From Agrococcus sp. KRD186 (GTDB lineage: Bacteria > Actinomycetota > Actinomycetes > Actinomycetales > Microbacteriaceae): DNA of 64,000 nt. Under the pieces are notes generated by a model. The model saw only the letters and a list, made by a program, of their open reading frames with translations. It had not been told where the DNA came from and ran no database searches. The first letter of the stretch is position 1; each line of letters opens with the position of its first letter. This document shows, one piece after another, positions 7,901 to 14,694 of the stretch. The DNA is taken from NCBI RefSeq assembly GCF_017168255.1, contig NZ_JABFAP010000001.1, positions 66,881 through 130,880 on the forward strand. Reading direction: 5' to 3'. The position numbers and the translations under genes are program-made.

Positions 7901-9054
7901 GCCGCCTGCAGGATGACCGCCGCGAGGTTCGTGCGCAGGATCTCGGGGTCGGTGAACTCCGGCCGCTTGTCGAAGTCGGCCTCCGAGTAGAGCCTGATCG
8001 CGATGCCCGGCGCCACGCGCCCCGCACGCCCCGAGCGCTGGTTCGCGCTCGCCTGGCTGATCGCCTCGATCGGCAGCCGCTGCACCTTCGAGCGGGCCGA
8101 GTAGCGCGAGATGCGCGCGGTCCCCGTGTCGATGACATGACGGATGCCCGGCACAGTCAGGCTCGTCTCCGCCACATTGGTGGCGAGCACGACCCGACGC
8201 CGCACACCGGGGCGGCTGCTCTGCTCGAACACCCGGTGCTGGTCGGCGGCGCTCAGGCGGCCGTACAGCGGCAGGATCTCGGTGTGCTGGCCGAGCCGGC
8301 CGGCCAGCTGGTCCTGCGCGTCGCGGATGTCGGCCTCGCTGGGCAGGAACACCAGCACGTCGCCCGCGTCGTCGCGCTCGATCTCCCTGAGCGCCGCCGC
8401 GATGCCCTCGACCGGGTCGAGGTCTACATCCGGCTCATCCGCCTCGCCATCATCATCGGCATCCATGGCCTCGGCGACCAGCGGCCGGTAGCGGATGTCG
8501 ACCGGGAACGTGCGCCCCGACACCTCGATGATCGGGGCGTCATCGAAGTGCTTCGAGAACGACTCCGGGTCGATCGTCGCGCTCGTGACGATCACCTTGA
8601 GGTCTGGGCGGCGGGGGAGCAGGCGCTTCAGGTAGCCGATCAGGAAGTCGATCGTGAGGCTGCGCTCGTGCGCCTCGTCGATGACGATCGCGTCGTACGC
8701 CTTGAGGTCGCGGTCGCGGTGCATCTCGGCCAACAGGATGCCGTCGGTCATCACCTTGATGCGGGTGGCCTTGCTCACCTGGTCGGTGAAGCGCACCTTG
8801 TAGCCGACCTCGCTGCCCATCTCGACGTGCAGCTCTTCAGCCAGCCGCTCGGCGATCGTGCGGGCCGCGAGCCTGCGCGGCTGCGTGTGGCCGATGCTCT
8901 CGCGGCCGAGCTCGAGCAGCATCTTCGGCAGCTGGGTGGTCTTGCCCGAGCCGGTGGCGCCCGCGACGATCACCACCTGGTTGGCCTTGATCGCCGCCAT
9001 GATCTCGTCGCGCGCCTCGCTGACCGGAAGCTCGGCCGGATACTCGATGCGCAT
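4981..9054 (-). CDS. hrpA: ATP-dependent RNA helicase HrpA
   Basis: A 1357-residue DEAH-box helicase of the HrpA type. Walker A GATGSGKTT is at residues 32-40, DEAH at 126-129, SAT follows near 158, and the motif VI QRSGRAGR lies near 360. After the helicase core come the winged-helix/OB part and the long C-terminal DUF3418-like domain typical of bacterial HrpA. HrpA is linked to mRNA cleavage and to rescue of stalled ribosomes. The frame is open upstream, but MRIEYP at 9054, preceded by GGGAG, matches family starts. Residues of about 555-623 are encoded by two palindromic repeats (7186-7283 and 7314-7390) inserted in frame before HKALLAGLLGRIG, which is unusual. A Gly/Gln-rich linker lies near residue 980. 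Confidence 0.95.
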   Translation of the reverse strand: MRIEYPAELPVSEARDEIMAAIKANQVVIVAGATGSGKTTQLPKMLLELGRESIGHTQPRRLAARTIAERLAEELHVEMGSEVGYKVRFTDQVSKATRIKVMTDGILLAEMHRDRDLKAYDAIVIDEAHERSLTIDFLIGYLKRLLPRRPDLKVIVTSATIDPESFSKHFDDAPIIEVSGRTFPVDIRYRPLVAEAMDADDDGEADEPDVDLDPVEGIAAALREIERDDAGDVLVFLPSEADIRDAQDQLAGRLGQHTEILPLYGRLSAADQHRVFEQSSRPGVRRRVVLATNVAETSLTVPGIRHVIDTGTARISRYSARSKVQRLPIEAISQASANQRSGRAGRVAPGIAIRLYSEADFDKRPEFTDPEILRTNLAAVILQAASLGLGPLAEFPFLQPPAARDIKDGNDLLLELGAMGKSGAITKIGRELARLPVDPRFGRMAVAGRDADVAHEVIAIVAGLTIQDPRERPLERREEADRLHARFADPTSDFLSLLALWRYLQEQQAALSGSAFRRLCKREHLNFLRVREWQDVVRQLTKALGLRREKEAVRSSSSAGGVYRDAAGVGLDTPAAPATRPAEDVAVDGPQVEERAAAGRTRHETNAHRSRDASSLRGGAPRPTEGVDAVAVHKALLAGLLGRIGVIDETGKAQQARPGESKRQHERRTRQRAEYLGARGARFQIFPGSALAKQPPRAVMAAELVETSRLFARTVASVDLAWAEPLAGELAKRQVSEPHWERKQGAVVAYEKVTLFGVPIVERRRIQYARVDAEHARELFIRHALVEGEWDSPQEFDRKNRELRREIERLEERQRRRDLLVGDEAVFEFFEARIPADVASTRTFEGWWRTAREETPELLTMTREDLTGEDARVDHEQFPTKWVQGEQRLRLSYRFEPGTADDGLTVHVPLAVLPRLSEAGFDWLVPGMREELLTAMIKSLPKHIRKHVVPAADWARSMLAELPAQPGTSAGGGQGGGQPGGGQGGTQTGSSSQQPRSLAEVLAARVSRTAYVQAAGTDVDWGRIPEHLKPTFAVEDARGRRLGQGKDLEALKRRFGQQATAQVAKAAVRVTSDLERDEVAGFDTDLPTHIDVKQGGNTVRAYPGYAVTGKGRVGIRLASTSEAQQRDQRAAVRQLLLAQVKSPAPYVQANLTGAEKLALGASPYASTDRLFDDLMLAIIDAEMADAVPATAAEFGSVRGRVEAGLVDRMFALASQVARILTAARNADKAIREGASLAHMAALADARAHLEQLVFDGFVSRTGLERLPRLEVYVRAIVHRAGRLPETANRDRTWMTEVEQATALYTAAGGALPLQEGAADALVAARWMLEELRVSLFAQQFGTSGPVSLQRIRKTLTA
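7186..7283. repeat. Large palindromic element 1 inside hrpA
   Basis: A 98-base imperfect palindrome. The outer arms AGGTCGAGGAGCGC (7186-7199) and its complement (7270-7283) match perfectly, as do the inner arms ACGCGTCACGAGACC (7215-7229) and its complement (7240-7254). It resembles the GGTCTCG...CGAGACC palindromes scattered through Microbacteriaceae genomes. It is read through in frame by hrpA. Confidence 0.8.
7314..7390. repeat. Palindromic element 2 inside hrpA
   Basis: Inverted repeat with outer arms GTCGAGTAGC (7314-7323) and GCTACTCGAC (7381-7390) and inner arms GTATCGAGAC (7337-7346) and GTCTCGATAC (7360-7369). It lies 30 bases after element 1 and also stays in frame with hrpA. The two elements share the CGAGAC/GTCTCG core and are probably members of one family. 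Confidence 0.8.
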
Positions 9055-9368
9055 CCCGCCATTCTCCCGCACCCGCGCGGCAGGTCCGCTCGCCGCCCGC
9101 GCGCCCCGCCAGCCCGCTCGCCGCCCGCCCGCGCGCGCCGGCCCCTCGAAGCTGGACCCCCGCGAGATTGAGGGACCCGCCAGAACGGGACCCACAATCC
9201 GGGAAGGGTCCACCGCCGCTCGGACCTCTGCCAGAACGGGTCCCCTGATCTCCAACGGGTCCCAGATCTCGCCTCCGCTGCAGCGGGCGCCCGACCTCGT
9301 CGCGAAGTTCTCCACAGCGCCCGCATCCCGAGGCCACCGCGACGGTGAGCGTCGGGCACTCTTCGCCC
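9055..9368. other. GGGACCC-rich intergenic region between hrpA and 9369
   Basis: About 314 bases with no convincing gene. It holds at least six copies of GGACCC or GGGTCC between 9154 and 9262, including CCAGAACGGGACCC (9180-9193) and CCAGAACGGGTCCC (9231-9244). Because the two neighbours are divergent, the promoters of both must lie here. The motif recurs in hairpins at 32824 and 43149. Confidence 0.6.
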
Positions 9369-10328
9369 ATGCGCGAATCCGACACTCGAATCTGGGAGCA
9401 CCGCGTGCGGGTGCAGAGCGCCAGCGAACTGCGCGCGGATGCCCGGGGCGTGCCGCAGCGGAACCCGGCGTTGGCGCGCATCCGGCGCGGTGTCTATGCC
9501 CGCGTCGACGAGCTCCAGGACGCCATCCCCGGCGTGCGCTATCTGGCGCGCATCGAAGCGGTGGCGGAGGTGCGCCGCAGGCCGACGTACGCCCGTGAGT
9601 CGGCGCTCGCGATCCACGGCATCCCCTACGGCATGGAGCCCGATCGCGTGTTCACCACCGGCGACCTGCGCACGGCGGGCTACAAAGCGGGGGTGCAGCA
9701 CTCGCGGGTGCAGCTGGATTCCGTGGATGTCACTGAGGTCAACGACCTGCGCGTGGTCGCGCTGCCCCACGCGCTCGCCGACGTCGCCCGTCATCGCGAT
9801 CAGCGCGTCGCTGTCGCCGCGATCGATGCAGCACTCCATGAGGGCCGCGCGACCAAAGCCGAGATCAGGGCAGCGCTCGCGCGGCAGAGCCGGATCGGTC
9901 GCGCCCGAGCGGAAGCTGCGATCGACTTCGCCGATGCGCGCGCCGAGTCGGTCGGCGAATCCTGGAGCCGCGTCGTGATCCACCTTCTCGGCTTCGCTGT
10001 ACCGGAGCTGCAGCCGACGGTGCGCGGGAACAGTGGCGCGGAGTGGTTCCCTGACTTCCGCTGGGAGCTGACAGAACTGCGGAGGCCGCTGCTCGGCGAG
10101 TTCGACGGCCTGGAGAAGTACGGCCGGATCGCGGAGGGGGAGGGGCGATCCCCGCAGCAGGCGCTCTCGCAGGAGAAGTTCCGCGAAGACGATCTGCGCG
10201 TCGAGAATGACACCGCCCACTGGGTCTGGGCAGATCTGATCGATCCGACGCGACTCGAGCGCATCCTGCTCGCCCACAACCTCCCGCGCGTGCGCCGCCC
10301 GTCGCTCTGGCTTCCACGGCCGGCATGA
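9369..10328 (+). CDS. Actinobacterial Vsr/DUF559-like nuclease-fold protein
   Basis: A 319-residue protein of a common, multi-copy actinobacterial type. The N-terminal part (residues about 20-130) looks like an AbiEi-type winged-helix antitoxin domain (NPALARIRRGVYARVDEL). The C-terminal part has the layout of a very-short-patch-repair/DUF559 nuclease fold: SVGESWSRVVIHLLGF, then AEWFPDFRWEL and LLGEFDGLEKYG, where D, E and K could form a PD-(D/E)XK site. The ATG at 9369 is preferred; GTG 9345 would add eight residues. Activity and partners are unknown. Such genes are often strain-specific, and this one opens an accessory patch. Confidence 0.8.
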   Translation: MRESDTRIWEHRVRVQSASELRADARGVPQRNPALARIRRGVYARVDELQDAIPGVRYLARIEAVAEVRRRPTYARESALAIHGIPYGMEPDRVFTTGDLRTAGYKAGVQHSRVQLDSVDVTEVNDLRVVALPHALADVARHRDQRVAVAAIDAALHEGRATKAEIRAALARQSRIGRARAEAAIDFADARAESVGESWSRVVIHLLGFAVPELQPTVRGNSGAEWFPDFRWELTELRRPLLGEFDGLEKYGRIAEGEGRSPQQALSQEKFREDDLRVENDTAHWVWADLIDPTRLERILLAHNLPRVRRPSLWLPRPA

Positions 10329-10372
10329 ACGTTCGTTGCTGTGAGCGCCAGGCGACGCTCACACCCCTTGTA

Positions 10373-10380
10373 TTGTACAA
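10373..10380. promoter_or_regulatory. Short palindrome TTGTACAA upstream of HigBA-like module
   Basis: An 8-base perfect palindrome 18 bases before the start of the truncated toxin gene, in an AT-rich promoter-like stretch (CTTGTATTGTACAACATGAG). Antitoxins of this type repress their own promoter at such sites. The operator role is inferred. Confidence 0.35.
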
Positions 10381-10398
10381 CATGAGGGATGTAATCTG

Positions 10399-10518
10399 AT
10401 GCCTGGTTGGACGGTCGACGTTGCTTTGATCGAAGAGTGGTTGCTCTCGCTGGACGAAGGCAGCTACCAACAGGTCAATGCCGCACTTGAAGTGCTCGCG
10501 GAAGACGGCCCCAACTGA
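10399..10518 (+). pseudogene. Truncated HigB/RelE-like toxin remnant
   Basis: A 39-codon reading frame that translates as MPGWTVDVALIEEWLLSLDE, then 16 residues ending in LAEDGPN and a TGA. This is the N-terminal third of the Gp49/HigB-type toxin family, whose members normally run to about 110 residues and continue after the DGPN position with a conserved LGRP...KELR segment. That catalytic part is missing, and the antitoxin gene begins ten bases after the stop. A deletion joining the toxin N-terminus to the antitoxin ribosome binding site explains this. It should be inactive. Confidence 0.65.
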
Positions 10519-10527
10519 GGAGGAATC

Positions 10528-10833
10528 GTGGCGATGAGTCTTGAAGATCTGCAACGAGTGCGGCCGGTTGACCGCGCTCGCGTTGATGCGCACAAGCAAC
10601 AGATGCGAAGTGAGATTCGTGCGTATCGGCTCCGTGAACTGCGACAGGCTTCCGGCCTCACTCAGGTCGAGCTCGCCCGCCGATTGCAACTGAGCCAGAA
10701 CCGGGTGTCCAGGCTCGAGCAAGGCGACATCGAGCGCTCCCAGGTCGACACACTGCGACGGTACGTCCAAGCGCTTGGCGGCGAACTTCGTGTCGAGGTC
10801 GAATTCGGTGAGGACCGCATTCAAATTGCGTGA
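10528..10833 (+). CDS. XRE-family HTH antitoxin
   Basis: A 101-residue protein with an N-terminal helical extension and a clear Cro/C1-type helix-turn-helix in the second half (LRELRQASGLTQVELARRLQ followed by LSQNRVSRLEQGD). The ending LRRYVQALGGELRVEVEFGED is typical of HigA-like antitoxins paired with Gp49-type toxins. AGGAGG at 10518-10523 serves GTG 10528; ATG 10534 is an alternative. Its toxin partner at 10399-10518 is truncated, so the antitoxin is orphaned. It may still autoregulate, or it may neutralise the related toxin at 11514. Confidence 0.85.
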   Translation: MAMSLEDLQRVRPVDRARVDAHKQQMRSEIRAYRLRELRQASGLTQVELARRLQLSQNRVSRLEQGDIERSQVDTLRRYVQALGGELRVEVEFGEDRIQIA

Positions 10834-10955
10834 CAGCTGATCGTGCGCGACTACCTCGACACTGTCGAGCCCGACGTCGACCACAGCGGCGTCACCGTGC
10901 GTCTGTCTCAGACGTGAGCGACAGCACGCGCGTCTGCCGCGACTAACGTGACCGC

Positions 10956-11483
10956 ATGAGCGAGATCAGCGTGCGCGCCGTCGTGGCCGACGACCGGCAG
11001 CGGTGGGAGGAGCTTTTCCACGGCTACCGAACCTTCTACGAGAACCCGCACGACGAGGCCGTCGCCGAGCGCGTCTGGGGCTGGATCACGAGCGCCGGCC
11101 ACCAGGTCGAGGGTCTCGTCGCCGAGGTCGACGGCGAGATCGTCGGCATCGCGCACTGGCGCCGCTTCGAGCGGCCCTCGGTGGGGGAGACCGGAATCTA
11201 CCTCGACGACCTCTTCGCCGACCCGGCAGCCCGCGGCAAGGGCGTCGGCCGTGCGCTCATCGAGCGACTGCAGCAGATCGCCGTGGAGGAAGGCGCCTCG
11301 GTCGTGCGCTGGATCACCGCCGACGACAACACCACAGCCCAGCGCCTCTACGACCGCGTCGCGACGAAGACGCGCTGGCTCACCTACGACGCGGCACCTG
11401 CGGAGGATCCGCGCTCTACTGACCGCTCTTTCTCGTCCGCAGCAGCAACGCTATCCACAGCAAGCCAGAGACCAGCTGCGTAG
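10956..11483 (+). CDS. GNAT-family N-acetyltransferase
   Basis: A 175-residue acetyl-CoA-dependent acetyltransferase. The fold runs from ISVRAVVADDRQRWEELFHG to the acetyl-CoA loop FADPAARGKGVGRALIERL (the R/Q-G-x-G-x-G/A motif) and ends with ITADDNTTAQRLYDRVATKT. It would acetylate an amine of a small molecule or protein; the substrate is unknown. The last 25 residues (after TYDAAPA) are not typical of the family and may come from fusion with neighbouring DNA. It lies between two HigBA-like modules and may be a passenger of that accessory patch. Confidence 0.87.
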   Translation: MSEISVRAVVADDRQRWEELFHGYRTFYENPHDEAVAERVWGWITSAGHQVEGLVAEVDGEIVGIAHWRRFERPSVGETGIYLDDLFADPAARGKGVGRALIERLQQIAVEEGASVVRWITADDNTTAQRLYDRVATKTRWLTYDAAPAEDPRSTDRSFSSAAATLSTASQRPAA

Positions 11484-11513
11484 ATCGAAGCGACCGTGGC
11501 ATGGTGCACGGCC

Positions 11514-11924
11514 ATGTGGTCGGTGGAGTATGAGGGCGAGGCATTCGAGCGCTTCCTGTTGGCACTCCCGACCTACGATCAAGCAGTGCTGGTCGCCGCC
11601 ATCGAGCACGTCCTGCGAGTTCACGGCATCGATATCTGCGCAGGGGACTGGGGCAAGCCGCTTGGGGGCGGCTTGTACGAGTTCCGGGTGCGGAAGTCGT
11701 TGCGCACGATCCTCAAGAGTGCTGGCTTGTCGCCGCCGCAGGGCAGCGAGGGTGACCGCGCCACGCTCCTCCGTGTCTTCTGCGCATTTCACGGAGACCG
11801 GATCGTCCTGCTCCTTCACGGCTACAACAAGAGGGTCGACCCCTCTGAACGACGCCAACGCAGAGAGATCGCGACGGCGCGGAAGCTTCACGCGCAGTGG
11901 AAGCAACGGCACCGAAGCGATTGA
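11514..11924 (+). CDS. HigB/RelE-like toxin (Gp49 family)
   Basis: A 136-residue predicted mRNA-interferase toxin. MWSVEYEGEAFERFLLALPT leads into the family helices, followed by GKPLGGGLYEFRVRKSLRTI, the conserved toxin core, then LRVFCAFHGDRIVLLLHGYNKR with the characteristic basic residues, and a Lys/Arg-rich C-terminus. Unlike the remnant at 10399, this copy is full length. The ATG at 11514 fits the family start better than GTG 11496. The HTH antitoxin gene follows after 34 bases, giving the toxin-first order usual for higBA. These toxins cut mRNA on the ribosome when free of antitoxin. Confidence 0.82.
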   Translation: MWSVEYEGEAFERFLLALPTYDQAVLVAAIEHVLRVHGIDICAGDWGKPLGGGLYEFRVRKSLRTILKSAGLSPPQGSEGDRATLLRVFCAFHGDRIVLLLHGYNKRVDPSERRQRREIATARKLHAQWKQRHRSD

Positions 11925-11958
11925 GTATGTGCTAAAACACTTAGTCAGGAGGGCAACA

Positions 11959-12270
11959 ATGACGAAGGACTTCGGTGAGCTTGCCGTGCGCGCCAAGGCG
12001 GGATGGCGTGAGGACGACCGACGCGTCTATGAGGCGGCGTCTGCTGAGTTCATTGCTGAGGTCAACGATCGGGCCGAACTCGGCGCTGCAATCGCGACTG
12101 CCCGTCAGGCTCGTGCTCTCACTCAGCCGCAACTGTCGCACATGACCGGGATTCAGCAGGCCGAGATCAGTCGCATCGAACGTGGCATCGGCAACCCAAC
12201 GGCAGCGACATTGCTGCGATTGGCGGACGCACTCGGGCAGCGGCTGGCACTGCTGCCTGCTTCGCGCTGA
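11959..12270 (+). CDS. XRE-family HTH antitoxin (HigA-like)
   Basis: A 103-residue partner of the toxin just upstream. After an N-terminal helix pair, residues of about 48-80 form a Cro/C1-type helix-turn-helix (ATARQARALTQPQLSHMTGI then QQAEISRIERGIGNPTAATL), ending in LADALGQRLALLP. A strong AGGAGG lies six bases before the ATG at 11959. The reading frame is open further upstream, but that part overlaps the toxin gene in another frame and is not credible. It should bind and neutralise the toxin and repress the operon. Confidence 0.87.
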   Translation: MTKDFGELAVRAKAGWREDDRRVYEAASAEFIAEVNDRAELGAAIATARQARALTQPQLSHMTGIQQAEISRIERGIGNPTAATLLRLADALGQRLALLPASR

Positions 12271-12362
12271 CTGCGCCGTCCAGCCGCACGGCGGCCCCCG
12301 CCACCCGCCTGCACCCCGCCCGCACCCTGGCGCCGCTCAGGTACGGGGGGCAGGATCGACGC

Positions 12363-12836
12363 ATGGACATCCACGACAACGGCCCGCAGCGCAACGCGTT
12401 CGACATCGAGACCGCCTCGCGCGAGAACTCGAACTACCGCACGGTCGCCTGGAGCGGCACCCATCTGCAGGTGGTGCTCATGTCGATCGAGCCCGGCAGC
12501 TCGATCGGCCTCGAGGTGCACCACGGCACCGACCAGTTCATCCGCCTCGACGCCGGCCAGGGCCGGGTCGTGATGGGGCCCTCCGAGAAGGATCTGCCCT
12601 TCGAGCAGGACGTCATCGACGGCTGGAGCGTGCAGGTTCCCGCCGGCACCTGGCACGACATCATCAACACCGGCAGCGAGCCCCTGAAGCTCTACACGGT
12701 CTACGCGCCCACCCACCACGCGCAAGGCATCGTGCAGGCCACCGCGGCCGACGCCGAGGCCGACGAGGCGGCCGGCCGCGACGAGCCGCCCGCCTTCGCC
12801 GAGGAGATCGACACCAAGGGCGAGGACAAGGCCTGA
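12363..12836 (+). CDS. Cupin-domain protein
   Basis: A 157-residue single-cupin protein. Motif 1, EPGSSIGLEVHHGTDQFIRL, contains the His/His/Glu-type metal pattern in part (HHGTDQF), and motif 2 is VPAGTWHDIINTGSEPLKLY with the distal His. The acidic, Ala-rich C-terminal tail (about residues 125-157) is outside the fold. Similar proteins are annotated as mannose-6-phosphate isomerase-like or general cupins; no substrate can be assigned. It is followed by a strong hairpin at 12854-12886. Confidence 0.85.
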   Translation: MDIHDNGPQRNAFDIETASRENSNYRTVAWSGTHLQVVLMSIEPGSSIGLEVHHGTDQFIRLDAGQGRVVMGPSEKDLPFEQDVIDGWSVQVPAGTWHDIINTGSEPLKLYTVYAPTHHAQGIVQATAADAEADEAAGRDEPPAFAEEIDTKGEDKA

Positions 12837-12853
12837 CGCCACCCGCCCCACGC

Positions 12854-12886
12854 ACGACGCCCGCCGAGTCGATCGGCGGGCGTCGT
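12854..12886 (+). terminator. Hairpin terminator after cupin gene
   Basis: A perfect 14-bp stem, ACGACGCCCGCCGA / TCGGCGGGCGTCGT, with loop GTCGA, 15 bases after the cupin stop. There is no T tract, as is common for actinobacterial hairpin terminators. Confidence 0.75.
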
Positions 12887-12948
12887 CGCGTCCGGGGGTC
12901 GCGGCCGGCGTCGGCGGTCGCGCTGCTCGTCCACGACGAGCGGATGCG

Positions 12949-13686
12949 TCAGGGCCGCTGGGTGCCGAGCTGGTCGTCGGTCGCGTTGCCGTCCGTGCCC
13001 TCGGGCGCGGCATCGACATCGGTGGAGGCCGGCGGCGTCGCCAGGTCGGGGTCGGCTCCGACCACGGTGGTGCCGTCGTCGGCGCCTTCGCTGGCACCGG
13101 GCCGATCAGCGGCGCTGTCTGCCGCGACGGCGGGCCGTTCCGGCTCGCCGGCCGCGGTCCAGGCGTCGTAGTCGGGATCGGTCGCGGGCGCTGCGCCCTC
13201 GCGCGCGGGCTCGTCGGCGACATCCGCCGCATATGCCTCGGCGCCGGCCGCGCCGGTGCCCGCGTAGCCGGGCGAGCCGGCGGCCGCCGCGCCCGCTGCC
13301 CCGACCGAGGCGGCGCCGCCCAGCACCGCCGCTTCCGCAGCTGCGGAGCCGCGACCGCGCGCGGGGTCGTCGCTGTCATCGATGTCGCCGTCGAAGGGGT
13401 TGTCGCCGATCAGCGGCGGCAGCTCCTCGCCGTGCTCGCCGCGGCGCTCGAGCACGAAGACCGCGCTGAGCATCGTGATGATCGACAGGCCCACGAACAC
13501 CCAGCCGAGGATGCTGTTGGCGAGCAGCCCCATGGGGTCGGTCACGCGGGTGTAGCTGAGGATGGCCAGCAGCGCGCCGATCGCGACCAGCACGCAGGTC
13601 AGGACGACAAACCAGGTGGGCCGGGTGCGGCGCGTGGCGATGAGCGCGCCGAGGACGAGTGCTGCGAGTCCGAGCAGGTAGTGCAT
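12949..13686 (-). CDS. Membrane protein with long acidic Ala-rich tail
   Basis: A 245-residue protein. Residues 1-80 hold three hydrophobic helices (YLLGLAALVLGALIA, WFVVLTCVLVAIGALLAIL, LGWVFVGLSIITMLSAVFVL), followed by a cytoplasm-like stretch ELPPLIGDNPFDGD. The last 130 residues are a low-complexity Ala/Asp/Glu/Pro/Gly tail with no fold. It resembles small uncharacterised Microbacteriaceae membrane proteins. The function is unknown. It converges on the cupin gene and ends downstream of that gene's terminator hairpin. Confidence 0.75.
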   Translation of the reverse strand: MHYLLGLAALVLGALIATRRTRPTWFVVLTCVLVAIGALLAILSYTRVTDPMGLLANSILGWVFVGLSIITMLSAVFVLERRGEHGEELPPLIGDNPFDGDIDDSDDPARGRGSAAAEAAVLGGAASVGAAGAAAAGSPGYAGTGAAGAEAYAADVADEPAREGAAPATDPDYDAWTAAGEPERPAVAADSAADRPGASEGADDGTTVVGADPDLATPPASTDVDAAPEGTDGNATDDQLGTQRP

Positions 13687-13792
13687 GCGGTCAGCCTAAG
13701 CGTGCCGCCTGCGATCTGCGAGCATCCCGATGACTGCCGACGCGCCGAGGGCGTGCATAGGCTGCTCAGGGCCATCACGTAGGGTGCGCCAT

Positions 13793-14569
13793 GTGATCAC
13801 GCGCAACCGGCTGCTGCTGCTCAACTCGACCGTGGCGCTGGTGCTGGCAGGCACGCTGACCGTCACGCTGCACGAGCTCGCTCACTTCGCCACGGCGCTC
13901 GCGCTCGGGCACGAGGCGACGCTGCACGCGACATCGGTGAGCAACTCCTCGACCGACGACGCGACCGCGATCACCACCGCGGCTGCCGGGCCGATCTTCA
14001 GCATCCTGTTCGGGCTCATCATCGTCTTCGCAGCCCGCCGATGGGGCCGCGGCTTCTGGCGGCTGCTCTGGATGTGGCTGGGCTTCACGAGCGCCCAGGC
14101 CGGCTTCGGCTACTGCATGATCGCGCTGCTCTCGCCCGCCGGCGAGACCGGCAAGGTGCTCGAGCTGCTGGGAGCGCCGTGGTGGGTGGGGCTGATCTCA
14201 CTCGCCTTCGGCACCGCCGGCATGCTCTGGCTCTCGCGCCTGTTCGCCACCCGCGTGGCCGCGTACGCCGGCGAGGACACCCGGCAGATGATGGCCTTCG
14301 GCATGTGGCCGTGGCTGTTCGGCACGCTCGCGCTCGTCGTCATCTACGCCGCAACCGTGCTGCAGTTGCCCTTCATGGAGGCGTTCCTGTCGATGTTCGG
14401 CATCATCGCGATCGGGGTGTTCGCGCCGATGTTCACCTTCTTCGTGCTGCGCCTGCACCCGCCCCGCGAGCAGCTGGAGCTCGGTGTGCCGTGGGTCGGC
14501 ATCGCCGGCGTGGCGCTGATGGTGCTGCTCATCCTGCTGGTGCTCGTGCCCGGCATCACGCTCGGCTGA
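13793..14569 (+). CDS. Putative M50-like membrane zinc metalloprotease
   Basis: A 258-residue membrane protein with about six helices. The first helix pair contains VTLHELAHFATALALGHEAT, an HExxH zinc motif in a hydrophobic context as in site-2 proteases, and a later TTAAAGPIFSILFGLII recalls the second S2P segment with its Gly-Pro. The third zinc ligand cannot be placed with confidence, so a non-catalytic membrane protein remains possible. GTG 13793 is the chosen start because the more upstream frame adds a non-hydrophobic segment. A palindromic element begins nine bases after its stop. Confidence 0.7.
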   Translation: MITRNRLLLLNSTVALVLAGTLTVTLHELAHFATALALGHEATLHATSVSNSSTDDATAITTAAAGPIFSILFGLIIVFAARRWGRGFWRLLWMWLGFTSAQAGFGYCMIALLSPAGETGKVLELLGAPWWVGLISLAFGTAGMLWLSRLFATRVAAYAGEDTRQMMAFGMWPWLFGTLALVVIYAATVLQLPFMEAFLSMFGIIAIGVFAPMFTFFVLRLHPPREQLELGVPWVGIAGVALMVLLILLVLVPGITLG

Positions 14570-14578
14570 CCGACCCAG

Positions 14579-14645
14579 ATCTCAACGTGTCAGGTGCTCG
14601 CTTGCTGCAACTATCGCGGCGAAACAGCACCTGACACGTTGAGAT
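14579..14645. repeat. Inverted repeat element, copy 1 (20-bp perfect arms)
   Basis: ATCTCAACGTGTCAGGTGCT at 14579-14598 and its exact complement at 14626-14645 enclose a 27-base loop. The same arm sequence bounds another element at 49412-49482, with a different loop. Both copies sit 2-10 bases after a stop codon and upstream of a co-directional gene. It can act as a hairpin terminator, but the shared sequence points to a dispersed repeat family. Confidence 0.85.
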
Positions 14646-14694
14646 TCGCGCGGGCCCGGCGCGCCGCGTCACCGGGCTCACCTACCCTTGATCG

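Noticed and set aside
5788-9171. Very long plus-strand reading frame opposite hrpA
   Set aside because: It is an antisense shadow of hrpA in high-GC DNA, with Arg/Leu/Val/Ala-rich low-quality composition and no domain similarity.
10842-10916. 24-codon frame after the orphan antitoxin (VRDYLDTVEPDVDH...)
   Set aside because: Too short, no ribosome binding site, and not recognisable as a gene fragment.
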